From Chryseobacterium indologenes (GTDB taxonomy: Bacteria > Bacteroidota > Bacteroidia > Flavobacteriales > Weeksellaceae): a stretch of 64,000 bases of DNA. Position numbers and translations under genes: made by a program. The stretch's first letter is position 1, and every line of letters starts with the position of its first letter. A model generated the notes under the pieces. It made no database searches, had not been told where the DNA came from, and saw only the letters and a list, made by a program, of their open reading frames with translations. Location: contig DJTE01000002.1 in the NCBI GenBank assembly GCA_002439165.1, positions 263,133 through 327,132 of the forward strand, given 5' to 3'. Positions 57,260 to 64,000 of the stretch are shown here, piece by piece.

Positions 57260-59053
57260 ATGAATCCTTCTTTAGAATTACAGCTCAAAACTTTACCTTC
57301 AGAACCCGGCGTTTATCGTTATTACGACAAAAACGATCAGCTGCTGTATGTGGGAAAGGCCAAAAACCTGAAGAAAAGGGTTCTCTCTTACTTCAACAAG
57401 AACCTGTCCGGCTACCGGATCAAAATCATGGTGGGAAAGATTGTCCGCCTTGAGACCACTATCGTGAACAGCGAATATGATGCTCTTTTGCTTGAAAACA
57501 ACCTGATCAAGGAACATCAGCCGTTTTATAACGTAATGCTGAAAGATGATAAGACGTATCCCTGGATCTGTATCAAGAATGAAGATTTTCCAAGAATTTT
57601 TCTGACCCGGAATATCATCAAAGATGGTTCGGAATATTTCGGACCTTATGCCAAAGTGCGTCCTGCAAAGATTTTACTGGATACCATTAAGCATATCTAT
57701 AAACTCAGAACCTGCAATCTGAATCTTGCTCCCGCCAAAATTGCCGAAGGAAAATATAAGGTATGCCTGGAATATCACATTAAAAACTGTGAAGGGCCTT
57801 GTGAAGATCTTGAAAGCAAAGAGGAATATGATGAAAAGATTGATGCCATCCGTGATATTATTAAAGGAGATTTCCGGAAAGCGAAGAATTATCTGGTTAA
57901 CCAGATGATGAAACTGGCGGCTGATCTTAAATTCGAGGAGGCCCAGATCATTAAAGAGAGACTGGATATTCTTGAGGATTATCAGGCAAAAAACACGGTA
58001 GTTAACCCTAATATTGATGATGTGGATGTTTTCGGAATGACGAGTGACGAGACGGCAGCTTATGTCAATTTCTTTAAGATCAGAAACGGAAATATCATCC
58101 AGAGTTTTACGACCGACATCAAGAAAATTCTTGAGGAAGCCGATGAAGATATTCTGGAAGAAGCCCTGATTGAGATCCGGCAAAAGTTTGGTTCGGATTC
58201 TAAGGAAGTCCTGCTGCCTTTTCATCTGTCCGTAGAAATTCCGAATGTAAAACTTATCGTTCCTAAAGTGGGTGATAAAAAAAGGATTGTAGAACTTTCT
58301 GAAAAGAATGCCAAAGAGTACCGTCTTGAAAAATTAAAACAGGTACAGATTGTAGACCCGGAAAGGCATACGAACAGGATTATGGCAGAAATGCAGAAAC
58401 TGCTGAGAATGCCCGTAGAGCCAAGACATATTGAAGGGTTTGATAACTCCAATATCCAGGGAACCAATCCTGTTTCAGCCTGTGTTGTTTTCAAGGACGG
58501 CAGGCCAAGTAAAGCAGATTACAGGATATTTCATCCCAAAACAGTAGAAGGTCCCAATGATTTTGCCACGATGGAAGAGGTGATCTACCGCCGCTATAAA
58601 AGAATGCTTGATGAAGGGGAAAATCTTCCCCAGCTTATCCTTATTGACGGCGGAAAAGGACAGCTTTCTTCTGCTGTAAAAAGCTTAAGAATACTAGGTC
58701 TTTACGGAAAAATTACTATTGTTGGAATCGCTAAAAGACTGGAGGAAATTTTCTTTCCCGAAGATCCCATTCCTTTATATCTGGATAAAAAATCCGAAAC
58801 CCTGAAAATTCTTCAGAGAGTGCGTGATGAAGCCCACCGTTTTGGGGTAAAACACCACAGAACCCGGAGAAAGAATTCTACCATCAAGTCTGAACTGGAA
58901 GAAATTCCGGGGGTAGGCGGAAAAACAATTGAACTGCTGCTTTCTAAACTGAAATCGGTAAAACGCATCAAAGAATCCAGCCTGGAAACCCTGGAAGAAA
59001 TTCTGGGAAAAAGCAAGGCTAAAGTAATCTGGGAGTTTTTCAACACTCCTTAA
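57260..59053 (+). CDS. uvrC: Excinuclease ABC subunit C
   Basis: The 597-residue protein has an N-terminal GIY-YIG nuclease domain (EPGVYRYYDKNDQLLYVGKAKNLKKRVLSYF), a cysteine cluster near 155-180 for the iron-sulfur site, a UVR motif (KLAADLKFEEAQIIKERLDILEDY), a C-terminal RNase H-like domain (EGFDNSNIQGTNPVSACVVF...LILIDGGKGQL) and HhH (EIPGVGGKTIELLLSKLKS). It cuts both sides of a DNA lesion in nucleotide-excision repair. The -7 box lies so close to the ATG that the message may be leaderless. Confidence 0.96.
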   Translation: MNPSLELQLKTLPSEPGVYRYYDKNDQLLYVGKAKNLKKRVLSYFNKNLSGYRIKIMVGKIVRLETTIVNSEYDALLLENNLIKEHQPFYNVMLKDDKTYPWICIKNEDFPRIFLTRNIIKDGSEYFGPYAKVRPAKILLDTIKHIYKLRTCNLNLAPAKIAEGKYKVCLEYHIKNCEGPCEDLESKEEYDEKIDAIRDIIKGDFRKAKNYLVNQMMKLAADLKFEEAQIIKERLDILEDYQAKNTVVNPNIDDVDVFGMTSDETAAYVNFFKIRNGNIIQSFTTDIKKILEEADEDILEEALIEIRQKFGSDSKEVLLPFHLSVEIPNVKLIVPKVGDKKRIVELSEKNAKEYRLEKLKQVQIVDPERHTNRIMAEMQKLLRMPVEPRHIEGFDNSNIQGTNPVSACVVFKDGRPSKADYRIFHPKTVEGPNDFATMEEVIYRRYKRMLDEGENLPQLILIDGGKGQLSSAVKSLRILGLYGKITIVGIAKRLEEIFFPEDPIPLYLDKKSETLKILQRVRDEAHRFGVKHHRTRRKNSTIKSELEEIPGVGGKTIELLLSKLKSVKRIKESSLETLEEILGKSKAKVIWEFFNTP

Positions 59054-59059
59054 AAATAA

Positions 59060-59082
59060 AAGGCTCCTTTTCCGGGAGCCTG
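59060..59082. terminator. Bidirectional terminator after uvrC
   Basis: GGCTCC/GGAGCC, 6 bp around a 7-base loop with A's before and T's after. It also serves the convergent gene. Confidence 0.78.
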
Positions 59083-59104
59083 TATTATTAATGATGCTGA
59101 TCAG

Positions 59105-59848
59105 CTATTTTGCAGAGAATATTTCTTTGGAATACGAACCGTCTGAGGAAGGAATATCGATGACCAGATCCCCGTTTTCAAAATAACCGACTGTTATGCT
59201 TCCATTGGCTAACTTTACCCTGAAAACATCTTTTTTGGAAGTCAGCCCGAAAGTAGCGTAAGGAGCGGTACCGGCAGCATCTACCAAAATAAACTGGCTG
59301 GCATCAATCTGTATTTTCTGAAGAGTCAGATTCAGTTTACCGTTGATGTACTTTTTAATTTTGTTTTCGCCAGCCGGCAGAGAAACTTCTTTTTCTTCCG
59401 GAATATTTTTAGTCTGATCCGAAACCGGATTACTGAGAGGAACCGATGAAGGAAGACCTATAAGTGCCTGCTTCAAAGCATCCTGAAAACCTTCTTCAAA
59501 TTCCTTTATATTTGAATTACCTTTGGATGTAAACAGGATTTTATCGTTACAGTCTTTAAACTCAATTTTAACTTTATTTCTGAGTAAACTGCTGTCATCT
59601 TTAAGATCTGCGATAATTACATCACAGGAATTGCCGTTAATTTCCGAAGGCCACTGTTCTCTGTCATTCGGTACTATTATATACCTTTTAGCTTTCAGAG
59701 CTTTGGCCAGGGCTTCTTCCAGACCATAGGATTTTTTTTCAAAATCTTTAAATTTACCGGGAACCAGAATATATTTATAATCGGAAACCTTCTGTCCGAA
59801 AACACTTATTGCAAAAAAAACAGGTATCAGTATTGATATTTTTTTCAT
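59105..59848 (-). CDS. Exported protein, unknown
   Basis: Starting at ATG 59846-59848 gives 247 residues with a signal peptide (MKKISILIPVFFAISVFGQ); an ATG four codons upstream is also possible. The first half (KYILVPGKFKDFEKKSYGLEEALAKALKAKRYIIVPN) resembles periplasmic proteins that bind small ligands; a proline- and serine-rich linker follows at about 145-165, and the C-terminal part has strands (FILVDAAGTAPYATFGLTSKKDVFRVKLANGSITVGYFENGDLVIDIP). I recognise no family. It is in the EamA/PorV-like operon. Confidence 0.6.
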   Translation of the reverse strand: MKKISILIPVFFAISVFGQKVSDYKYILVPGKFKDFEKKSYGLEEALAKALKAKRYIIVPNDREQWPSEINGNSCDVIIADLKDDSSLLRNKVKIEFKDCNDKILFTSKGNSNIKEFEEGFQDALKQALIGLPSSVPLSNPVSDQTKNIPEEKEVSLPAGENKIKKYINGKLNLTLQKIQIDASQFILVDAAGTAPYATFGLTSKKDVFRVKLANGSITVGYFENGDLVIDIPSSDGSYSKEIFSAK

Positions 59849-59871
59849 TGATTCTTTCATTGTATTTTAAA

Positions 59872-60954
59872 TTAATCATTTCTGAACTCACCCATATCCA
59901 GTTTCAGTGAGAAGAAATTGGAGTAAAAATTAGAGCCTCCTATTCCGGAATTGGTGATGGCGTAGTCTAAAGTAAGACCTCTGTATCTGATCCCGATACC
60001 TGCACTTGGCTGGAAGGATACTTTTCTTTTAAGATCTTCAATATCTGTGATCGACTGGAATCTGTTAACCCCTAACCTTACAAAGATCATTTTCTGATAG
60101 CCCAGTTCGGCTCCGGCATAAGGTGTGATACTGGCAAAATCCGTAGAGACCAGAGCGGCAGTTTTAGCAAAATCTACGTTAATACCAGCTTCCGGCAATA
60201 CATATACGCTGCTGTTGATGTTGAATATTTTACTCGCTCCCACATTAAGCTTTGGCATGGTAAGTTCCATTTTATCTTTTGGAGCGGGGTTAAATTCTTC
60301 TCCATTCACCACCGTTGAAAGCTGATCCTGATTGATGCTCCAGAAGTTCACCGTAGTAGTGGCATCACGCAGCATCCCTCCGAATCTCCATCCGTTATCC
60401 GCTTTATAGATAGCTCCGATATCGAAACCAAAACCATAGCCATTGGCAAATTTCCCTACATTTCTGTAAACTATCTTGGCATTTACCCCGATATCCAGTT
60501 TAGGATTTCCTGCCGGATTAAAGGCATAGGAAAGAATAGCTGCATAGTCGGACTGGGAAAACTTGGTGATTTTATCATAATCAATATTCCCTTCTGCATC
60601 AATCATCTGTGTAGTGTTCAAAATATTGTCAACCCCCAATCTTACTACGGAAACTCCGAACACGCCCTGCTCAAGCACTTTTGCATATGCCAGATAATCA
60701 TATTTTGCAATAGATTCAAAATACTCTGCGTGCATAGCTGCTCCCTGCCAGTCTTTTTCAATGGCCATCAGGCCGGCCGGGTTCCACATGGGTGAATATA
60801 CATCATCCTGGTTGGAAATTACAGCTCCTCCCATTGCCAGTCCTCTTGCACCGGCTCCGATATTTAAAAATTCGTTGGAATATTTCCTGATAATCTGAGA
60901 TTGAGACAGCCCAAACAGCAGTGAAAATGCAAGTAAAAAATATTTTTTCATCAT
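59872..60954 (-). CDS. PorV/PorQ-family outer-membrane protein (PorV2-like)
   Basis: The 360-residue barrel protein has a signal peptide (LLFGLSQSQ) and the family core EFLNIGAGARGLAMGGAVISNQDDVYSPMWNPAGLMAIEKDWQGA, followed by many strands and an ending LDYAITNSGIGGSNFYSNFFSLKL. PorV helps release type IX cargo from the translocon. This copy resembles what is called PorV2 in flavobacteria. It is second in the operon after the EamA transporter and upstream of the unknown exported protein. Confidence 0.9.
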   Translation of the reverse strand: MMKKYFLLAFSLLFGLSQSQIIRKYSNEFLNIGAGARGLAMGGAVISNQDDVYSPMWNPAGLMAIEKDWQGAAMHAEYFESIAKYDYLAYAKVLEQGVFGVSVVRLGVDNILNTTQMIDAEGNIDYDKITKFSQSDYAAILSYAFNPAGNPKLDIGVNAKIVYRNVGKFANGYGFGFDIGAIYKADNGWRFGGMLRDATTTVNFWSINQDQLSTVVNGEEFNPAPKDKMELTMPKLNVGASKIFNINSSVYVLPEAGINVDFAKTAALVSTDFASITPYAGAELGYQKMIFVRLGVNRFQSITDIEDLKRKVSFQPSAGIGIRYRGLTLDYAITNSGIGGSNFYSNFFSLKLDMGEFRND

Positions 60955-60971
60955 ATAAATTTGATGCTTAG

Positions 60972-61847
60972 TTAAAGTTTTTTTGTTTTTTGGCTTTTTA
61001 TTATTCCGTTAACAATGATAGCCAGGATCATAACTGCTGATGCTACATAAAATACAGGGCTCATATGTTCTGATTCCCCAAAGATAAAAAAAGCTAGTAT
61101 AATTCCGTAAACCGGTTCTAAATTAACTGTTAAAATTAGTGTAAAAGGCGATATATACTTCATTAATTTCACAGATTCAAGCATAGGAAAAGCGGTAAAA
61201 ATGCTGGCTAACAAGCATATTAACGCCAAATCACGGTAATTTATTTCATTCATTTCAAAAATCTGTCCTGTAAACAGATAAAATAACATTAAAATAAACC
61301 ATCCGCAAAATATTTCATAAAATATAATATTGTCGGAACTCGTTTTTCCAAACATTTTTCCATTAAAAACAGAAAAGACCGTTCCGAAAACGGCACAAAG
61401 GATTCCATAGAAAATTCCCTCCTTATACTGAAATTCTGTTTTAAAAATAAGTAAGATACAGGCTACAATCACAATTCCCATAATGACTTCAGAAGCATCA
61501 ATCTTTCTTTTAAAAATAAGAGGCTCCAGTACAGACGCGAAAAGTGTGGACAGCGACAGACAGCTCAATGCTATGGAGACATTGGAAATTTTAATGGAAT
61601 AAAAAAAACAGTACCAATGCAGAGCCATCGCAAATCCAATAGCCGCCAGCTGGAAAAATATCTTTCCGGAAACCCTGATACTTTCTTTTTTAAAAAACCT
61701 GATAAAGACAAATAAAAAGACTGCTGCAAACAACATTCTGTAAAATACAAGAATATGGGCATTGGCATGAATCAGCTTTCCTAAAATTGCAGTAAACCCC
61801 CACAGAAAAACAATCAAATGCAACCTGAAAAGTGCTAATTTATGCAT
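60972..61847 (-). CDS. EamA/DMT-family transporter
   Basis: The 291-residue membrane protein has ten predicted helices in two EamA repeats, beginning RLHLIVFLWGFTAILGKLIHANA and YGILCAVFGTVFSVFNGK. Members export or import metabolites such as amino acids or nucleotide-like compounds; the substrate is unknown. It heads the operon with the PorV-like gene 17 bases downstream. The -7 box TAAATTTG lies at 61876-61883 (minus strand), about 28 bases before the ATG. Confidence 0.93.
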   Translation of the reverse strand: MHKLALFRLHLIVFLWGFTAILGKLIHANAHILVFYRMLFAAVFLFVFIRFFKKESIRVSGKIFFQLAAIGFAMALHWYCFFYSIKISNVSIALSCLSLSTLFASVLEPLIFKRKIDASEVIMGIVIVACILLIFKTEFQYKEGIFYGILCAVFGTVFSVFNGKMFGKTSSDNIIFYEIFCGWFILMLFYLFTGQIFEMNEINYRDLALICLLASIFTAFPMLESVKLMKYISPFTLILTVNLEPVYGIILAFFIFGESEHMSPVFYVASAVMILAIIVNGIIKSQKTKKL

Positions 61848-62240
61848 CTTAATATTTCTTTAAATTTTTAACAGGCAAATTTACAAAATAGCTTTCGCAA
61901 TAATTAGCAAAACATAAATTAAGTCGTAGAAAATATGTAAAATGTAAAAAAATAAGGCTATTTTCTCTGCTGTATAACAAAAAAACCCTGAAAATTTGTT
62001 CAACTTTCAGGGCCTTCAAATAATAAACTATTAAAAAAATAAACTAGGAACTAGAGTATTTAGCAGGGAATATCTTCCCTTTTACTCTAGTGTAAAGTTA
62101 GAAAAAATATAAATGATTTAAAAATATTTTTTTGTTAAAAAATTCACAATTTTCTGAGAACCAACATATTAAACACTTATTTTACTTCAGTTCATATTCC
62201 TGATAAAAATAGTATATTTAGACCTAAAAAATTGAAGTTT
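61848..62240. other. Intergenic stretch with structured element and promoters
   Basis: About 390 bases. It holds the EamA -7 box (61876-61883), the minus-strand terminator-like hairpin and nested hairpin (61979-62095) and TATATTTA at 62213-62220, close to a -7 box, before the carboxylase gene. Confidence 0.6.
61979..62095 (-). ncRNA. Candidate small RNA with nested hairpin and terminator
   Basis: On the minus strand the nested hairpin ACTAGAGTA...GGGAA-GATA-TTCCC...TACTCTAGT (plus coordinates 62050-62091) is followed by CCCTGAAA/TTTCAGGG (61986-61993 with 62005-62012) and a run of seven T's. The latter has no minus-strand gene upstream to terminate. The likely -7 box TAACTTTA (62093-62100) overlaps the hairpin start, so the exact 5' end is unclear. 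Confidence 0.4.
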
Positions 62241-63869
62241 ATGGACATTGAATTCAACAAACGGGAAGATCAAAACAGATTGAAATTATCTGAGATTAAT
62301 CAATTACTGGCTGAAATAAAAAAAGGAGGCGGAGAAAAAAGGCTCCAAAAGCTTCGTGAAGAAGGAAAAATGACAGCAAGGGAGAGAATTGAGTATCTTC
62401 TTGATAAAGATTCAGATTCCATAGAAATCGGAGCATTTGCCGGTTACGAAATGTATAAAGAACATGGCGGATGCCCAAGCGGCGGCGTTGTAGTAGTGAT
62501 AGGATACGTTTCCGGAAGACAATGTATTGTTGTTGCCAATGATGCTTCAGTAAAAGCGGGCGCCTGGTTCCCTATTACCGGAAAGAAAAATCTGAGAGCA
62601 CAGGAAATCGCTATGGAAAACCGGCTTCCCATCATTTATCTTGTAGATTCCGCAGGCGTTTATCTGCCTATGCAGGATGAAATCTTCCCGGATAAGGAGC
62701 ATTTCGGACGTATCTTCAGAAATAATGCAAAAATGAGCTCTATGGGTATCATTCAGATCTCAGCAGTAATGGGAAGCTGTGTGGCCGGAGGAGCGTACCT
62801 TCCTATCATGAGTGACGAAGCCATGATTGTAGATAAAACCGGATCTATTTTCCTTGCAGGGAGCTATCTGGTAAAAGCAGCGATCGGAGAAAGTATAGAC
62901 AATGAAACCCTTGGCGGAGCTACCACTCACTGCTCTATTTCGGGAGTAACCGATTATAAGGCAAAAGACGATAAAGATGCCCTGAACAGGATTAAAACGA
63001 TAATGAAATCTTTAGGAAATACTGAAAAAGCAGGCTTCGACAGAATAGAAAGCTTCCCTCCTAAAGAAAACCCTGATCATATTTTTGGAATTATTCCTGC
63101 ATCCAGAGCAGAGCAGTATGATACCTACGAGATTATAAAATGCCTGGTCGATAATTCTGAATATGAAGAATACAAACCAGATTACGGTAAAAGTATTATC
63201 TGTGCAACAGCCAGAATAGACGGATGGTCTGTGGGTATCGTTGCCAATCAGAGAAAACTGGTAAAAAGCGGAAAAGGGGAAATGCAGTTCGGAGGCGTTA
63301 TCTATTCCGATTCTGCCGACAAAGCGACAAGATTTATAGCCAACTGCAATCAGAGAAAAATACCGCTGGTATTCCTTCAGGATGTTACAGGATTTATGGT
63401 AGGTTCCAAGTCAGAGCACGGCGGAATTATCAAAGATGGTGCTAAAATGGTAAATGCAGTATCCAATTCTGTTGTACCAAAATTCACCATCATCACAGGA
63501 AATTCTTACGGAGCAGGAAACTACGCTATGTGTGGTAAAGCCTATGATCCCAGACTTATTGTAGCATGGCCATGGGCTGATCTGGCTGTAATGGGCGGTG
63601 CACAGGCAGCAAAAGTATTGGCGCAGATTCAGGAATCTACCCTGAAAAAACAGGGCAAAGAGATATCAGAGGAAGAGCACAATGAAATTTTAGATACCAT
63701 TACCAAAAAATATCAGAAACAGACTGAGGCTACCTATGCTGCTGCCAGACTTTGGACAGATGCTATTATCAATCCCACAGATACCAGAAAATGGATCTCT
63801 ATGGGAATTGAGGCTGCTAATCATTCTCCGGTTACAGAAAAATTCAATCTGGGTGTTATCCAGGTATAA
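62241..63869 (+). CDS. Acyl-CoA carboxylase beta subunit (propionyl- or methylcrotonyl-CoA type)
   Basis: The 542-residue carboxyltransferase has both halves of the family: GGGEKRLQKLREEGKMTARERIEYLLDKDSDSIEIGAF at the N-terminus, SAGVYLPMQDEIF and the C-terminal DVTGFMVGSKSEHGGIIKDGAKMVNAVS, GNSYGAGNYAMCG and WADLAVMGGAQAAKVL. It transfers carboxyl from biotin to acyl-CoA. The biotin-carrying alpha subunit is not in the window. I start at ATG 62241; the longer frame begins with a TTG at 62232. A terminator follows. Confidence 0.94.
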   Translation: MDIEFNKREDQNRLKLSEINQLLAEIKKGGGEKRLQKLREEGKMTARERIEYLLDKDSDSIEIGAFAGYEMYKEHGGCPSGGVVVVIGYVSGRQCIVVANDASVKAGAWFPITGKKNLRAQEIAMENRLPIIYLVDSAGVYLPMQDEIFPDKEHFGRIFRNNAKMSSMGIIQISAVMGSCVAGGAYLPIMSDEAMIVDKTGSIFLAGSYLVKAAIGESIDNETLGGATTHCSISGVTDYKAKDDKDALNRIKTIMKSLGNTEKAGFDRIESFPPKENPDHIFGIIPASRAEQYDTYEIIKCLVDNSEYEEYKPDYGKSIICATARIDGWSVGIVANQRKLVKSGKGEMQFGGVIYSDSADKATRFIANCNQRKIPLVFLQDVTGFMVGSKSEHGGIIKDGAKMVNAVSNSVVPKFTIITGNSYGAGNYAMCGKAYDPRLIVAWPWADLAVMGGAQAAKVLAQIQESTLKKQGKEISEEEHNEILDTITKKYQKQTEATYAAARLWTDAIINPTDTRKWISMGIEAANHSPVTEKFNLGVIQV

Positions 63870-63891
63870 CGTACATCAAAAAAATAAATGG

Positions 63892-63924
63892 CGGCTGTCT
63901 TAAAGTAAAGGCAGCCGTTTTTTT
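63892..63924 (+). terminator. Intrinsic terminator
   Basis: CGGCTGTC / GGCAGCCG, 8 bp with one G-T pair, 10-base loop and seven T's. Confidence 0.88.
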
Positions 63925-63972
63925 ATCCGTTGGTTATAGTCATAATCATTCGGCTTTAGTTAAAATTTTCAT

Positions 63973-64000
63973 TTTTCCGGAGCTTTATCCCGCTATCCGC
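63973..64000 (-). ncRNA. 3' part of a second Flavo-1-like element, cut by the window edge
   Basis: On the minus strand the stretch reads GCGGATAGCGGGATAAAGCT and continues to CCGGAAAA, nearly equal to 48811-48828. The rest of the element lies beyond the window. Confidence 0.45.

Noticed and set aside
62046..62095. Riboswitch for the carboxylase gene
   Set aside because: No known aptamer consensus is visible, and the element is followed by a terminator only on the opposite strand.
1..64000. tRNA or rRNA genes and CRISPR arrays
   Set aside because: I looked through the gaps for cloverleaf arms, rRNA words and regularly spaced repeats and found none.

Overview
The window looks like chromosomal DNA of a flavobacterium of the Chryseobacterium type (Bacteroidota, Weeksellaceae). 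The reasons are: two type IX secretion-associated outer-membrane proteins (PorP/SprF-like and a PorV-like protein), families typical of this group (DUF5606, DUF3822, head-GIN, PASTA protein without a kinase, VF530), many lipoproteins and signal peptides ending in AQ/SQ, almost no Shine-Dalgarno sequences, and many promoters carrying the Bacteroidota -7 box TAnnTTTG, a few of them with an upstream TTG. I see no rRNA, tRNA, CRISPR array, prophage or intact transposon. This is mostly core genome, with accessory interest in intergenic repeats and a few odd fusions.

Layout. 1-8.8 kb: a small membrane protein, a 770-residue GAF protein started by TTG, a convergent HD-hydrolase/PycTM (DUF5706) fusion, a 1238-residue lipoprotein joining a metallophosphoesterase to a beta-barrel, and a secreted C1q-like protein. 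8.8-21.3 kb: housekeeping genes mazG, DUF5606, def, ruvX, a SixA-like phosphatase, archaemetzincin, a beta-lactamase-fold hydrolase, the phosphodiesterase/Smr/DUF3822/rsmD cluster, a divergent HxlR/nitroreductase pair sharing an inverted-repeat operator, murI and hemW. 21.3-28.7 kb: a PorP/SprF protein, an RluA synthase, a PASTA protein, ddl, coaD, a four-helix-bundle gene bounded by inverted repeats with a decayed second copy beside it, a TRIC-like channel, a TPR-like protein and folA. 28.7-39.6 kb: a LemA/TPM/TPM operon, a KefF/KefC-like pair, head-GIN, M3 peptidase and YchJ-type proteins, two unknown exported proteins, a SlyD-like isomerase and VF530. 39.7-64 kb: sbcDC, a luciferase-like monooxygenase, a dipeptidyl peptidase IV, YceI, a DODA-type dioxygenase, a subtilase, hutH, uvrC, an EamA/PorV-like/unknown operon and an acyl-CoA carboxylase beta subunit.

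How the genes fit together. Cell-wall precursor supply (murI, ddl), DNA repair (uvrC, sbcCD, ruvX), nucleotide and cofactor metabolism (mazG, folA, coaD), translation and RNA modification (def, rsmD, RluA) and envelope biogenesis are interleaved, as expected for core flavobacterial DNA. Several gene starts were chosen because a -7 box lies inside or next to the longer reading frame and therefore rules out the upstream start.

Most worth a second look: (1) the inverted-repeat-bounded four-helix-bundle unit at 26269-26867 with an adjacent relic; (2) the HD-PycTM fusion at 2820-3986 without a cyclase; (3) a structured element at 48714-48823 whose 3' part recurs at the right edge of the window and resembles what I remember of the Flavo-1 RNA motif; (4) a possible small RNA on the minus strand at 61979-62095; (5) the HxlR operator at 18508-18589.
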